Assembly (NCBI GenBank): GCA_002287035.1
Contig: NSKG01000007.1
Location: 1 to 64,000 of the forward strand
Direction: 5' to 3'
Length of the DNA: 64,000 bases
From: Pseudomonas sp. WN033
Lineage (GTDB): Bacteria > Pseudomonadota > Gammaproteobacteria > Pseudomonadales > Pseudomonadaceae
Of this stretch, positions 1 to 9,684 are shown piece by piece. The stretch's first letter is position 1. Every line of letters begins with the position of its first letter. A program made the position numbers and the translations under genes. The notes below the pieces were generated by a model that worked only from the letters and a program-made list of their open reading frames with translations, had not been told where the DNA came from and made no database searches.

Positions 1-280
1 AGCTTTCAAAACCGCTGTCAACACCTTCCGTCAAACTCGATTCGAAGCACAAATCCAACCCCGAACCACCACCGGAAAGAACCGATCACTCCGCCCTTCC
101 GAGGCCGGCGCATTCTACGCCGTTTCGCTGACCTGTCAACCGGTTATTTCACCCCGAGAGACTCATAACCCATTGATCCTAAAGCACTTTAAGCAAAGCG
201 CCGCGATCAGCGAGAGGCGCATTATAGGCACTTTCAAAACACCGTCAAGACTTTTCCCAAAACTTTTACTGCACAAATGC
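1..280. other. Intergenic region, no gene recognised
   Basis: No convincing coding frame is visible before the malic enzyme gene. The 10-mer CTTTCAAAAC occurs at 3-12 and again at 231-240. Two related motifs, GGCGCATTCTACGCC near 107 and GGCGCATTATAGGCA near 216, lie between or next to the copies. This looks like a degenerate direct repeat or the remains of a promoter region for a gene beyond the window. A short frame at 173-358 runs through the terminator and is not credible as a gene. Confidence 0.5.
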
Positions 281-305
281 AAAGCCCCGCCTGAGGCGGG
301 GCTTT
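281..305 (-). terminator. Rho-independent terminator after maeB
   Basis: An inverted repeat with arms AAAGCCCCGCC and GGCGGGGCTTT and a short TGA loop lies directly downstream of the malic enzyme stop. On the minus strand the G+C stem ends in TTT followed by GCATTTG, so the U tract is short. It can work on either strand. Confidence 0.75.
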
Positions 306-324
306 GTACAACCACTAAACCGCG

Positions 325-1593
325 TTACTTGACGTCTTCAACCGACATCAGCGGATAGTGTGCCGGGTAAGGCTGAGTCGCCACACCCGAATCAATAGCA
401 GCCTGAGCCACGGCAGCCGGTACGCGCTCGATCAGACGCACATCCATCGGCTTGGGAATGATGTACTCACGACCAAACTCGAGCTTGATGCCGCCGTAGG
501 CCTCGGATACATAGTCCGGCACCGGCTCTTTGGCCAGTTCGCGGATGGCATGAACCGCTGCGATCTTCATCTCTTCATTGATCCGGGTTGCACGCACGTC
601 AAGCGCACCACGGAAGATGAAGGGAAAGCCCAGCACGTTGTTGACCTGGTTCGGGTAGTCGGAACGGCCAGTAGCCATGATTACGTCCGGACGCGCCGCA
701 TGAGCAAGCTCCGGCTTGATTTCCGGATCCGGGTTGGAGCAGGCGAATACGATCGGGTTTTCGGCCATCAGCTTCAGGTCAGCCGGCGGCAACAGGTCTG
801 GACCGGACAGACCAACAAATACATCAGCGCCCTTGAGCGCGTCGGTCAGAGTGCGCTTGTCGGTCTCGGTGGCGAAGATCGCCTTATACTCGTTCAGATC
901 ATCACGACCAGCATGAATCACACCCTTGCGATCGAGCATATAGATGTTTTCAACCTTGGCCCCCATGGATACCAGCAGCTTCATGCAGGCGATAGCTGCA
1001 GCACCAGCACCGAGGCAAACGATCTTGGCGTCTTCAATGGTCTTGTCGGCCAGCTCCAGGGCGTTGATCATGGCCGCTGCGGTAACGATAGCGGTACCGT
1101 GCTGGTCATCATGAAACACCGGGATGTCGCACTGCTCGATCAGCGCGCGCTCAATCTCAAAGCACTCAGGCGCCTTGATATCTTCCAGGTTGATGCCACC
1201 AAAGGTGCAGGAGATGCGCTTGACGGTATCAATGAAAGCCTGAGGGCTTTCAGCTTCAACCTCGATGTCGAACACGTCGACGCCAGCAAAGCGCTTGAAC
1301 AGCACGCCCTTGCCTTCCATGACCGGCTTGCTCGCCAGCGGACCCAGGTTACCCAGGCCGAGAATCGCGGTGCCATCGGAAATCACCGCAACCAGGTTGC
1401 CCTTGCCGGTGTATTTGAAGGCGTTCTCGGGATCCTTGGCGATCTCGCGCACCGGCTCAGCCACACCCGGGCTGTAGGCCAGCGCCAGGTCACGGGCAGT
1501 AGCGGTAGGCTTGGTCAGTTCAACGCTCAACTTGCCCGGGCGCGGATTGGCGTGATAGGCAAGTGCATCGGTTCTCAAATCGGACATGGTCAA
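325..1593 (-). CDS. maeB: NADP-dependent malic enzyme (malic domain only)
   Basis: Decarboxylates L-malate to pyruvate with NAD(P)+, supplying NADPH and linking the TCA cycle to pyruvate. The 422-residue product has the motif SPGVAEP near residue 40, the nucleotide and malate site around [13 protein letters not shown], a catalytic-lysine region SKPVMEGKG, and the metal-binding DDQHGTA. It ends after the NAD-binding domain and lacks the C-terminal phosphotransacetylase domain of E. coli MaeB, as in other pseudomonads. The start at 1593 gives MTMSDLRTD; the second Met at 1587 is an alternative because no strong Shine-Dalgarno sequence is seen. It is the last gene of the minus-strand series rpmE, nuclease, M48 lipoprotein, maeB and is followed by a terminator. 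Confidence 0.93.
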   Translation of the reverse strand: MTMSDLRTDALAYHANPRPGKLSVELTKPTATARDLALAYSPGVAEPVREIAKDPENAFKYTGKGNLVAVISDGTAILGLGNLGPLASKPVMEGKGVLFKRFAGVDVFDIEVEAESPQAFIDTVKRISCTFGGINLEDIKAPECFEIERALIEQCDIPVFHDDQHGTAIVTAAAMINALELADKTIEDAKIVCLGAGAAAIACMKLLVSMGAKVENIYMLDRKGVIHAGRDDLNEYKAIFATETDKRTLTDALKGADVFVGLSGPDLLPPADLKLMAENPIVFACSNPDPEIKPELAHAARPDVIMATGRSDYPNQVNNVLGFPFIFRGALDVRATRINEEMKIAAVHAIRELAKEPVPDYVSEAYGGIKLEFGREYIIPKPMDVRLIERVPAAVAQAAIDSGVATQPYPAHYPLMSVEDVK

Positions 1594-1684
1594 AAATTCC
1601 AGTCAAGTTGCTCATGCGGACGGCCGAGAATACCGAAAAGCATGTACCCGAACAAGATTATTCACGGAATATATGACGAGGACA

Positions 1685-3124
1685 TTATTTTACAACTTTG
1701 AGCCATTGACCCGCCGCCGGCTCACCTGTCGGCCAGTGCCCATTCAGCAGCCGCAGCCGCGCCTCAGCCTCCTCACCAAGCGGACTGTCTTGCGCCAGAC
1801 TGGCGTAGCGGTCGCCAGTTCTAGCCTGCCGCAGACGGATACGCAGTGGCTCGGCCTGCACTCGCTCACGAGCATCAAGCGCACGAAAACTGCCGATCAC
1901 CTCGACAAAGTCCGCATCGTATAACTCCAGCGGGCCACGCCCTCTGAATCCGGCGACAAACAGAAAGGCCTGCTCACCCCGAACTATGGCAGCCACCCGG
2001 CGCGCCTGATTGCCAGGGATGATCGCCATATACCCCTGATAACCAGGACCACTGAACGCCTGCTCCTGCACCAAACGCTGGTTACCGGCACGCTGGCGCA
2101 GCAACTCCTCTGCTGTCAATGGCCGGCCCAGACGCTCAAGCACCAGCGCGATAAACCCCTGCTGATCCGGCGTATGCGCCAGCAATACATCCGGCCGATT
2201 AACCAGCACCCAGCCCTGCGGATAACTCAGAGCCAGATCCAGCTCGACATGAAAGAACTGCGAGCCGCGCACAATCCCTTCACGGGCGCTGCTGCCGTAC
2301 ACCAACCCATCGATCGCCTTGAGATACTCCTCAACACCATCATGCTGCGCTTGATCACCGGCCAGCGCCTCAGCCCTGGCCACCACCTGGCGCAGACGCT
2401 GATCATGGGTAGGGTGTGTAGCGAACAGCCCATGATAGCCCGCCACTTCACGCCCCTCGGCCGCAGCACGCTGGCGATGGTAGTCATCCTGATCCTTGAG
2501 TACACCAATGACACTCAACATGGCCTGCGGTCGATACCCCGTGCGCGCCAGATACTCGGCACCCAGCCCATCGGCCTCCAGCTCCATCTCTCGCCCATAA
2601 CCGCGGACCATCGCTGTACCCAATATATTGCTCAGGTCGCCGGCCGCCCTGACACCGGTCCCAATGGTCAGCAGATCACTGAGCAGCCCAGTACCCATGG
2701 CCATACTCTGCTGACGCACCCCATGGCGGGCGGTAACGTGACCGAGCTCATGACCAAGCACAGCAGCCAGCTCAGCTTCGGAGTTCAGATAGGCCAACAG
2801 CCCACGGTGGATATAGATATGCCCGCCTGGCAAGGCAAAGGCGTTGACATCAGCACTGTCGACCACCCGAAACCGGTAATCGAGGCCCGGGCGATGACTG
2901 GCCTGTGCCAAGCGTTGCCCCACGCCCTGCACGTAAGCCTGCAGAGCCTCATCCTCAACCATCGACAACTGCTGCTCAAGCTGCTGACTGGCCTGGCGAC
3001 CCAGCGTCAGCTCCTGAGCCTCGGACATCATCACGAAATCCTGCCGCCCCGTCACCGGATTAGGCGCACAGCCGGCCAACACGACCAGCAACAACCCTGA
3101 CAAAAGAACAACCGGCCCGGACAT
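1685..3124 (-). CDS. M48-family metalloprotease, outer-membrane lipoprotein type
   Basis: A 479-residue zinc metalloprotease. A lipoprotein signal peptide ends in LAGC with the lipidated Cys at 19; Ala follows, so outer-membrane sorting is expected. The M48 domain shows the zinc motif HELGH at 125-129 and a downstream EADGLGAEY helix carrying the third ligand. The C-terminal half (about 250-479) has no motif I recognise. Family members such as BepA/LoiP take part in outer-membrane protein quality control; a similar role is inferred. The start codon follows the nuclease stop directly (TAA then ATG), so the two genes are probably translationally coupled. Confidence 0.85.
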   Translation of the reverse strand: MSGPVVLLSGLLLVVLAGCAPNPVTGRQDFVMMSEAQELTLGRQASQQLEQQLSMVEDEALQAYVQGVGQRLAQASHRPGLDYRFRVVDSADVNAFALPGGHIYIHRGLLAYLNSEAELAAVLGHELGHVTARHGVRQQSMAMGTGLLSDLLTIGTGVRAAGDLSNILGTAMVRGYGREMELEADGLGAEYLARTGYRPQAMLSVIGVLKDQDDYHRQRAAAEGREVAGYHGLFATHPTHDQRLRQVVARAEALAGDQAQHDGVEEYLKAIDGLVYGSSAREGIVRGSQFFHVELDLALSYPQGWVLVNRPDVLLAHTPDQQGFIALVLERLGRPLTAEELLRQRAGNQRLVQEQAFSGPGYQGYMAIIPGNQARRVAAIVRGEQAFLFVAGFRGRGPLELYDADFVEVIGSFRALDARERVQAEPLRIRLRQARTGDRYASLAQDSPLGEEAEARLRLLNGHWPTGEPAAGQWLKVVK

Positions 3125-3907
3125 TTATTGCAGCTCCAGCATGAACGGATGACGTACTGGCAACATGAATGGCTTGAACCCTGGTTTTACCCCCGACTGC
3201 TGACGCCGGTCAATGACCCAGCCACGCACCTCAACCTCACGACCACGCCAGTGCTGCGGCGACGCTGCCCACAGCGAGGCATCATCCCGGGCCAGTCGCA
3301 GCACAACTGGCCCGTCCAGCTCCAGCCACAGATAATGTCCGGCCGACTGCACGCGAGTGATCCGGCCACGCAATACCTGAAAACCAGCCTGCACCCGGGC
3401 CGCCGGCAGCGGCGACCGGCGCCACAGTCCCAGCAGCTCCCTGCGGGCCTCACGCTCGGCTGCGGCATGACACTCCAACAGCGCCAGATTGGGCGGCATC
3501 GCCAGCGCGAATCCGAGCCCGTCAGCCAACAACAACGCCTCAATATTACTGCCCCGGCCGGTAAACAAATGGCCAAGAGTTCGCCCATAGCGATCCTCAG
3601 CCTGCTCACCAACCACCAACTGCAAGCCAGGCTCGCGGACCAACGCTTGCAAACGCTCCCGAGCCTGCTCAGCGAACGGCTCAGACACACGACCCTCACG
3701 ACCGATCTCGGGCGTATCGATGCCGATCAGCCGCACACGCCGCCCGTCCTCCAGGCGCAAAGTATCGCCATCGATGACCCGGGCCGCAGTTACCAGCTCA
3801 GCAACGGCAGGTGGCGCACAAATCTCGGCCGCGGCCGGCTGGAGCAAACTGCAGGCAACAAAAAAGGCGCCCCACAGGAGCGCCTTCTTGGTTGCTTGCC
3901 TTGCCAT
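3125..3907 (-). CDS. Secreted thermonuclease-like (SNase) protein
   Basis: A predicted exported nuclease of 260 residues. The start at 3907 (MARQATKKALLWG) was chosen because it avoids overlap with rpmE and leaves a normal signal peptide ending AAA-E. The SNase fold is marked by VIDGDTLRLEDG, the catalytic-loop RLIGIDTPE and the later DRYGRTLGHL, which together supply the Arg/Asp/Glu residues typical of micrococcal nuclease. The C-terminal 100 residues may form an OB-like extension. It lies between rpmE and the M48 lipoprotein in the order seen in P. aeruginosa. Oddly, the rpmE terminator is encoded inside the signal-peptide codons. Confidence 0.85.
   Translation of the reverse strand: MARQATKKALLWGAFFVACSLLQPAAAEICAPPAVAELVTAARVIDGDTLRLEDGRRVRLIGIDTPEIGREGRVSEPFAEQARERLQALVREPGLQLVVGEQAEDRYGRTLGHLFTGRGSNIEALLLADGLGFALAMPPNLALLECHAAAEREARRELLGLWRRSPLPAARVQAGFQVLRGRITRVQSAGHYLWLELDGPVVLRLARDDASLWAASPQHWRGREVEVRGWVIDRRQQSGVKPGFKPFMLPVRHPFMLELQ
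3860..3886 (-). terminator. rpmE terminator embedded in the nuclease coding sequence
   Basis: On the minus strand AAGGCGC, a nine-base loop, then GCGCCTT is followed by a run of T. This is a classic intrinsic terminator placed 44 bases after the rpmE stop. It falls within codons for KKALLWGAFF of the nuclease signal peptide, so it would attenuate read-through into the nuclease, M48 and maeB genes. Confidence 0.7.
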
Positions 3908-3929
3908 CCTTGCAGGGCCGTGCAGTTTG

Positions 3930-4142
3930 TTACTTGGTGCCAACCACACCGAAACGCTGCTTGAAGCGCTCGATACGACCGCCGGTGTCCAGAACCTTCT
4001 GTTTGCCGGTGTAGAACGGGTGGCACTCGGAGCACACGTCGATGTGGAACGCCTGGCACAAAGTCGAACGGGTCTTGATCACGTTGCCGCAGCTGCAGGT
4101 AGCTTCGACTTCTGCGTAGGCGGGATGCAAATCAGCTTTCAT
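3930..4142 (-). CDS. rpmE: 50S ribosomal protein L31, zinc (C+) form
   Basis: A 70-residue ribosomal protein of the large subunit near the central protuberance. It carries Cys16, Cys18, Cys37 and Cys40 (motifs CSC and CSEC), so this is the zinc-binding form rather than the zinc-free paralogue. The start at 4142 has a good Shine-Dalgarno AAGAGGAA about seven bases upstream. It is divergent from priA, as in other pseudomonads. Confidence 0.96.
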   Translation of the reverse strand: MKADLHPAYAEVEATCSCGNVIKTRSTLCQAFHIDVCSECHPFYTGKQKVLDTGGRIERFKQRFGVVGTK

Positions 4143-4400
4143 GATGAATTCCTCTTTGGGTGTGCCGCCACCGGACCGACTTGATCAGGCACCGCACGGT
4201 GTTTGTACGCCAGCTCCCGGGCTCACGCACAAGGGATCTGAAAATAGGCCGGCGATGATACCAGAATCCACCCCAGACGCAAGCATCGGCGCTATTTACC
4301 AGCACTCCAGGAACATATCCGGCATATATAAGGCGTTGTTCCCCGCCCCCTGATGCTAACATCAGCGCAGTCTCATCCAGGTCATCACCAGAGAACGCCC

Positions 4401-6617
4401 GTGCCCGGACCCATACTGCAAGTTGCCCTGCCCTCGCCACTGCGCCGCCTGTTCGACTACCGGGCGCCGGCTGGCATGCACCCTGAGCAGCTTAAGATCG
4501 GCCTGCGGGTACGCGTGTCTTTTGGCCAACGGCAACTGGTTGGTCTGATCGCCGGCCTGGCCGAGCACAGCGATGTGCCTGCCGCCAAACTCAAGCCAGC
4601 CCTGGAGCTGATAGACCTCAAGCCGCTACTGCCGGACAGCCTGTGGCGGCTTTGCTACTGGACCGCGCAATACTACCAGCACAGCCTGGGCGACACCCTG
4701 AACTGCGCCCTGCCGGTGCTCCTGCGCCAGGGCGAACCGGCTCTGGCCCGCCAGGATGTGCTTTGGCAACTATGCCCGGGCGCCTACCCGGAACATCCGG
4801 CCCTGAGCCGGGCACAGAAGCAGAAGCTTGCGGTCCAGATCCTGGCTCGCCACCCCCACGGCCTGTCACATGCACTGATCAGCCAATGGGGGCTTAGCCG
4901 CGACAGCCTTGAGGCGCTGGAGCGCAAAGGCCTGGTCAGACGCATCAGCCAGTCCCCGCATCACTGCCATGAGCCGCTGCCTTTATTAAGGGAAGCGCCA
5001 CTGACGGCCAATGCCGAGCAGCAGGCCGCATTGGCGGCGATTCTGGAGACCCCGGGATTTCATGCCTGGCTACTCGAAGGCGTGACCGGCAGCGGCAAGA
5101 CCGAGGTCTACCTGCAGGCGATCGAGCATTGCCTGCGTCAGGGTCGTCAGGCCCTGGTACTGATTCCGGAAATTGGCCTGACCCCTCAGACTCTGGAACG
5201 TTTTCGCCAGCGCTTCAGCACACCAGTGGTGATTCTGCACTCCGGGCTCAACGACCGTGAGCGCCTGGATGCCTGGATTGCCGCTCGTGACGGTGAAGTC
5301 GGGATTGTCATCGGCACCCGCTCGGCGGTGTTCACCCCGCTGGCGCAGCCAGGTCTGCTGATCGTCGATGAGGAACATGACCTGTCCTACAAACAGCAGG
5401 ATGGTCTGCGTTACAACGCCCGCGATCTGGCGGTGTATCGCGGCCACCTGGAAAACATGCCAGTCATTCTCGGCTCGGCCACCCCATCACTGGAAACCCT
5501 GCACAACGCCCAGCGCGGACGTTATCGGCACTTGCGCCTGACCCAGCGAGCCGGCAATGCACAGGCTCCGCGCTTCCAGTGCCTGGATATTCGCAGCCGA
5601 CCACTTGAGGGCGGCCTGTCACAGCCGCTGCTGCAGGCCATCGACCAGCATCTCAGGCAGGGCAATCAGGTGCTGGTGTTTATCAACCGGCGCGGCTTTG
5701 CCCCCACACTGATGTGCCATGATTGCGGCTGGATCGCCGAGTGTCGACGCTGTGACGCCCGCATGACCGTCCATCAGGCGCCCAGCCACCTGCACTGCCA
5801 CCATTGTGACAGCCAGCGCCCGCTCGACCGTCACTGCCCCAAATGCAACGGTACCGACCTGCGCCCGATCGGCGCCGGCACCGAACGCACCGAAGAGCAT
5901 CTAAGCCAGCGCTTCCCCGATACCCCGGTGCTGCGGATCGATCGCGACAGCACTGCGCGCAAGGATGCCATGCAGAAGCTGCTGACCCGCATTCACAGCG
6001 GCGCCCCCTGCCTGCTGGTCGGCACCCAGATGCTCGCCAAGGGCCACCACTTTCCTGATGTCACCCTGGTCGCCATCCTCGATGCCGACGGCGGCCTGTT
6101 CTCCGCCGACTTTCGCGGCGCCGAACGCATGGCCCAGATGATTACCCAGGTAGCCGGCCGCGCCGGGCGGGCAGACAAGCCCGGGCAGGTGCTGATCCAG
6201 ACCCATATGGCCGAACATCCCCTGCTGATCGATCTGACCGAGCATGGTTACCCGGCCATTGCCCAACGCGAACTGAGCGCCCGCCAGGCAGCCCACCTGC
6301 CGCCGTTCAGCTTCATTGCCCTGCTGCGCGCCGAAGCTAACCGGGTCGACCAGACCGAAAGCTTCCTCGATCAGGCTTGCGAGCTGGCCGAGCACCTCAA
6401 GGCCCAACAAGGGCTGCAGGGTATCGAACTGCTCGGCCCGGTACCGTCACCGATGGAGAGGCGCGCCGGGCGTTACCGCGCTCAGTTGCTGGTGCTGGCC
6501 GACCAACGCTCTACCCTGCACAGCCTGCTGCACCCCTGGCTCGGCCTGCTGGAACAGGAGCCGCTGGGCCGCAAGGTGCGCTGGTCGCTGGATGTCGATC
6601 CGCTCGACATGTTCTGA
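4401..6617 (+). CDS. priA: Primosomal replication-restart helicase PriA
   Basis: A 3'-to-5' helicase that recognises stalled forks and loads the replisome. The GTG at 4401 was chosen because VPGPILQVALPSPL matches the usual N-terminus and gives 738 residues, close to the family length; upstream frame extends but reads non-conserved residues. Seen are the N-terminal DNA-binding domain, Walker A GVTGSGKTEVY, Walker B DEEHD, the zinc-binding module with eight cysteines between CHDCGW and CPKC, and helicase motifs around AGRAGRADKPG. It reads divergently from rpmE and is followed by argS after 76 bases. Confidence 0.95.
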   Translation: MPGPILQVALPSPLRRLFDYRAPAGMHPEQLKIGLRVRVSFGQRQLVGLIAGLAEHSDVPAAKLKPALELIDLKPLLPDSLWRLCYWTAQYYQHSLGDTLNCALPVLLRQGEPALARQDVLWQLCPGAYPEHPALSRAQKQKLAVQILARHPHGLSHALISQWGLSRDSLEALERKGLVRRISQSPHHCHEPLPLLREAPLTANAEQQAALAAILETPGFHAWLLEGVTGSGKTEVYLQAIEHCLRQGRQALVLIPEIGLTPQTLERFRQRFSTPVVILHSGLNDRERLDAWIAARDGEVGIVIGTRSAVFTPLAQPGLLIVDEEHDLSYKQQDGLRYNARDLAVYRGHLENMPVILGSATPSLETLHNAQRGRYRHLRLTQRAGNAQAPRFQCLDIRSRPLEGGLSQPLLQAIDQHLRQGNQVLVFINRRGFAPTLMCHDCGWIAECRRCDARMTVHQAPSHLHCHHCDSQRPLDRHCPKCNGTDLRPIGAGTERTEEHLSQRFPDTPVLRIDRDSTARKDAMQKLLTRIHSGAPCLLVGTQMLAKGHHFPDVTLVAILDADGGLFSADFRGAERMAQMITQVAGRAGRADKPGQVLIQTHMAEHPLLIDLTEHGYPAIAQRELSARQAAHLPPFSFIALLRAEANRVDQTESFLDQACELAEHLKAQQGLQGIELLGPVPSPMERRAGRYRAQLLVLADQRSTLHSLLHPWLGLLEQEPLGRKVRWSLDVDPLDMF

Positions 6618-6693
6618 GCATTTGGCAAGTCCGCCCTGAAACGGGATAATAGCCGGTTTCCCCGATGGCCCCCTGCCGGAAGACCATACAGCC

Positions 6694-8439
6694 ATGAAAA
6701 ACCTGATCAGCCAACTGCTCGCCAGCGCCGTCAGCACCCTGCAACAGCAAGGCGTGCTGCCTACCGACCTGAGTCCCAAAATCCAGGTGGAAACCGCCCG
6801 CGACAAGGCCCATGGTGATTTCGCCAGCAACCTGGCCATGACCCTGGCCAAACCGGCCGGCATGAAACCGCGGGATCTGGCCGAAAAGCTGATTGCCGCG
6901 CTGCCTGCCCACGAAGCCGTGCGCGAGGTCAGCATCGCCGGCCCCGGCTTCATCAACTTTTTCCAGGACAGCGCCTGGCTGGCCCGACAACTGGAGCAGG
7001 CACTGACCGATGCCAAGCTGGGAGTTCCCCCAGCAGCTCCCCTACAGCGTGTGGTGGTTGACTACTCCTCACCAAACCTGGCCAAGGAGATGCACGTCGG
7101 CCACCTGCGTTCGACCATCATTGGCGATGCCGTAGCCCGGGTACTTGAGTTTCTCGGCCACAGCGTTATCCGCCAAAACCACGTGGGCGACTGGGGCACC
7201 CAGTTCGGCATGCTGCTGGCCTACCTGGAAGAACACAGCGTCGACGCCGAAGCCGAGCTGGGCGATCTGGAGCACTTCTACCGCCAGGCCAAGAAGCGCT
7301 TCGACGACAGCCCCGAGTTCGCCGACCGTGCGCGCCAGCGGGTAGTCGAGCTGCAGGCCGGCGACGCCGAATGCCTGGCTCTGTGGCAACGCTTCAATAA
7401 CATCTCGCTGGGCCATTGCCAGGCCGTCTACGACCGCCTGGGTGTCAGCCTGAGCGCCGCTGATGTGCGTGGTGAAAGCGCCTATAACGACATGCTCACA
7501 GGCGTGGTCGAGTCCCTGCGCGCCAGCGGCCTGCTGAGCGAGAGCGAAGGCGCCCAATGCGTATTCCTCGACGAATTCAAAAACAGCGAAGGCAAACCGC
7601 TGCCAGTGATCGTGCAAAAGGCCGGCGGCGGTTTTCTCTATGCCACCACCGACCTGGCCGCCATGCGCTATCGTCATGAACAACTGCAGGCCGACCGGGT
7701 ACTGTACTTTGTCGACCAGCGCCAGGCCCTGCACTTCCAGCAGGTATTCGCCGTAGCGCGCCAGGCTGGTTTCGTCCCGGCCGAGATGCAGCTCGAACAC
7801 ATGGGCTTTGGCACCATGAACGGCGCCGACGGCAAACCGTTCAAGACCCGTGACGGCGGCACCGTCAAGCTGATCGACCTGCTCGACGAAGCCGAACAGC
7901 GCGCCTACACCCTGGTTCAGCAGAAGAACCCCGACCTGCCCGAGGCCGAACTCAAGCAGATCGCCCGCGCAGTCGGGATCGGTGCGGTCAAGTACGCCGA
8001 CCTGTCCAAGCACCGCAGCAGTGACTACAGCTTCAACTTCGAGCAGATGCTCAGCTTCGAGGGCAACACCGCGCCCTATCTGATGTACGCCTACACCCGG
8101 GTGGCCAGTGTGTTCCGCAAGCTTGAGCGCGACATGCAGCAGCTCGACGACCTGGCGCCGCTGAGCCTGGAGCATGAGGCTGAGCTGGATCTGGCCGCGC
8201 ACCTGGCCCAGTTCGGCCCGACGCTCAACTATGTGGCCCGCGAAGGCACGCCCCATGTGCTCTGCCATTATCTGTATGAACTGGCCGGACGCTTCTCCAG
8301 CTTCTACGAGCAGTGCCCGATCCTCAGCGCCGAACAAGCCAGCCAACGCGACAGCCGCCTGCGCCTGGCAGCCCTGACTGGACGAACCCTCAAGCAAGGC
8401 CTTAACCTGCTCGGCATTGAGACTCTGGAGCGCATGTAA
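6694..8439 (+). CDS. argS: Arginyl-tRNA synthetase
   Basis: Charges tRNA-Arg; class I synthetase of 581 residues, near the usual 577-587. An N-terminal Add1 domain precedes the HIGH-type signature HVGH within [15 protein letters not shown] modified KMSKS region appears as [10 protein letters not shown]. The C-terminal DALR anticodon domain ends with [11 protein letters not shown], typical of the family. The next gene starts five bases after the stop, so argS and the SPOR gene are probably cotranscribed. Confidence 0.96.
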   Translation: MKNLISQLLASAVSTLQQQGVLPTDLSPKIQVETARDKAHGDFASNLAMTLAKPAGMKPRDLAEKLIAALPAHEAVREVSIAGPGFINFFQDSAWLARQLEQALTDAKLGVPPAAPLQRVVVDYSSPNLAKEMHVGHLRSTIIGDAVARVLEFLGHSVIRQNHVGDWGTQFGMLLAYLEEHSVDAEAELGDLEHFYRQAKKRFDDSPEFADRARQRVVELQAGDAECLALWQRFNNISLGHCQAVYDRLGVSLSAADVRGESAYNDMLTGVVESLRASGLLSESEGAQCVFLDEFKNSEGKPLPVIVQKAGGGFLYATTDLAAMRYRHEQLQADRVLYFVDQRQALHFQQVFAVARQAGFVPAEMQLEHMGFGTMNGADGKPFKTRDGGTVKLIDLLDEAEQRAYTLVQQKNPDLPEAELKQIARAVGIGAVKYADLSKHRSSDYSFNFEQMLSFEGNTAPYLMYAYTRVASVFRKLERDMQQLDDLAPLSLEHEAELDLAAHLAQFGPTLNYVAREGTPHVLCHYLYELAGRFSSFYEQCPILSAEQASQRDSRLRLAALTGRTLKQGLNLLGIETLERM

Positions 8440-8444
8440 GCAGC

Positions 8445-9038
8445 ATGGCAAAAGGACGCAAAGCTCCCCGCCGCGGCGCCAGCCGGGCGCAACCCAAACA
8501 GCGGCGCGCCATTCCCGGCTGGCTGTGGCTGGTTGGCGGCCTGGCAATCGGCCTGTTCGTCGCCTTCCTGTTCCAGCTGGAACCGGGACGCGATGGAGTG
8601 CGCCGGGATGCCACCCCCAAGCCGACCCCGCAACCCACTCGCCCGGCGCCAGTGCAGGAACAGCGCCCGCGCTACGACTTCTATACCCTGCTGCCAGAGT
8701 CCGAGGTGCTAGTGCCCGAGAGTGCTGTGCCGGCAACCCCGCCTGCTACGCCAGCCACTCCCCCGGAAACCAGCAAACCGCAGGTCGCTACCCGCTTCTA
8801 CCTGCAGGCCGGCTCATTCCGCCAGCGCAGCGAAGCCGACCGGGTGCGCGCCCAGATCCTGCTGATGGGGCTGGACGTGCAACTGGAAAGCGCCAAGCTC
8901 AACAGCGGTGAGACCTGGTACCGGGTGCAGGTTGGCCCGTTCCAGGATCGCAACAGCCTGACCCAGGCCCAGCAAACCCTGACTGGCAACGGGTTCGATA
9001 ACCTGCTGTTACAACAGCGCACCGTCAATCTCAACTGA
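8445..9038 (+). CDS. SPOR-domain membrane protein, FtsN-like
   Basis: A 197-residue inner-membrane protein with a basic cytoplasmic N-terminus (MAKGRKAPRRGASRA), one transmembrane segment at about residues 23-44, a Pro-rich periplasmic linker with repeated PATP-type units, and a C-terminal SPOR domain (about 118-195; FYLQAGSFRQRSEADR, WYRVQVGPF). SPOR domains bind denuded septal peptidoglycan, so a role in cell division is inferred. Its position between argS and hslV is the place of the FtsN-like gene in other pseudomonads. Confidence 0.85.
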   Translation: MAKGRKAPRRGASRAQPKQRRAIPGWLWLVGGLAIGLFVAFLFQLEPGRDGVRRDATPKPTPQPTRPAPVQEQRPRYDFYTLLPESEVLVPESAVPATPPATPATPPETSKPQVATRFYLQAGSFRQRSEADRVRAQILLMGLDVQLESAKLNSGETWYRVQVGPFQDRNSLTQAQQTLTGNGFDNLLLQQRTVNLN

Positions 9039-9054
9039 GCCAACCGCGCCCGGG

Positions 9055-9082
9055 CTTGAAATCGCTGCGGGCGCCCCCACTT
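9055..9082 (+). promoter_or_regulatory. Sigma32 (heat-shock) promoter of hslVU
   Basis: CTTGAA at 9055-9060, a 13-base spacer, then CCCCCAC from 9074 matches the RpoH consensus CTTGAA, 13-15 bases, CCCCAT-type. It lies about 55 bases before the hslV start, in the gap after the SPOR gene. This fits the known heat-shock control of hslVU. Confidence 0.75.
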
Positions 9083-9090
9083 AACCTGCA

Positions 9091-9106
9091 TGGCAGTGCG
9101 CTGCCA
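9091..9106 (+). promoter_or_regulatory. 5' leader stem-loop of hslVU
   Basis: TGGCAG, loop TGCG, CTGCCA forms a perfect six-pair hairpin just downstream of the sigma32-like promoter and inside the predicted leader. From memory, E. coli hslVU also has a conserved leader stem-loop that affects transcript stability. The same function here is an inference. Confidence 0.5.
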
Positions 9107-9135
9107 CCTCTTTCCCAGCCATGCAGGAGCTGCGT

Positions 9136-9666
9136 GTGACTACAATCGTATCCGTTCGTCGCCACGGCAAGGTCGTGATCGGCGGCGATGGCCAGGTTTC
9201 CCTGGGCAATACCGTCATGAAGGGCAACGCCCGCAAAGTTCGCCGTCTGTACAAGGACCAGGTGATTGCCGGCTTCGCTGGCGGCACCGCCGACGCCTTT
9301 ACCCTGTTCGAGCGATTCGAGGCGCAACTGGAGAAACACCAGGGCCATCTGGTCCGCGCCGCCGTCGAGCTGGCCAAGGACTGGCGCACCGACCGCGCCC
9401 TGCGCCGTCTCGAGGCCCTGCTGGCCGTCGCCAACAAGGATGCCTCGTTGATCATTACCGGCAACGGTGACGTGATCGAGCCGGAAAACGGCCTGATCGC
9501 CATTGGCTCCGGCGGCCCCTACGCCCAGGCCGCCGCCACTGCCCTGCTGCAGCATACCGACCTGCCAGCCCGCGACATCGTCGAAACCAGTCTGAACATT
9601 GCCGGCGACATCTGCATCTACACCAACCGTAACCTGACCATCGAGGAGCTGGACGCCGATACCTGA
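9136..9666 (+). CDS. hslV: ATP-dependent protease subunit HslV
   Basis: The proteolytic, proteasome-beta-like subunit of the HslVU (ClpQY) protease, 176 residues. The GTG at 9136 was chosen over the in-frame ATG at 9121. It is preceded by AGGAG at 9124-9128, and it puts the catalytic Thr directly after the initiator residue (TTIVSVRR), which is required for Thr1 exposure. Conserved [15 protein letters not shown] and [11 protein letters not shown] are present. The operon partner hslU begins 18 bases downstream. Confidence 0.96.
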   Translation: MTTIVSVRRHGKVVIGGDGQVSLGNTVMKGNARKVRRLYKDQVIAGFAGGTADAFTLFERFEAQLEKHQGHLVRAAVELAKDWRTDRALRRLEALLAVANKDASLIITGNGDVIEPENGLIAIGSGGPYAQAAATALLQHTDLPARDIVETSLNIAGDICIYTNRNLTIEELDADT

Positions 9667-9684
9667 GGCGACCGGAAATCATCC

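Noticed and set aside
358-1701. A 447-residue open frame on the plus strand over maeB
   Set aside because: Antisense shadow of the malic enzyme gene, with no domain and biased composition typical of high-G+C antisense frames.
7069-8736. A 555-residue minus-strand frame over argS
   Set aside because: Antisense shadow; argS has all class I synthetase motifs and this frame has none.
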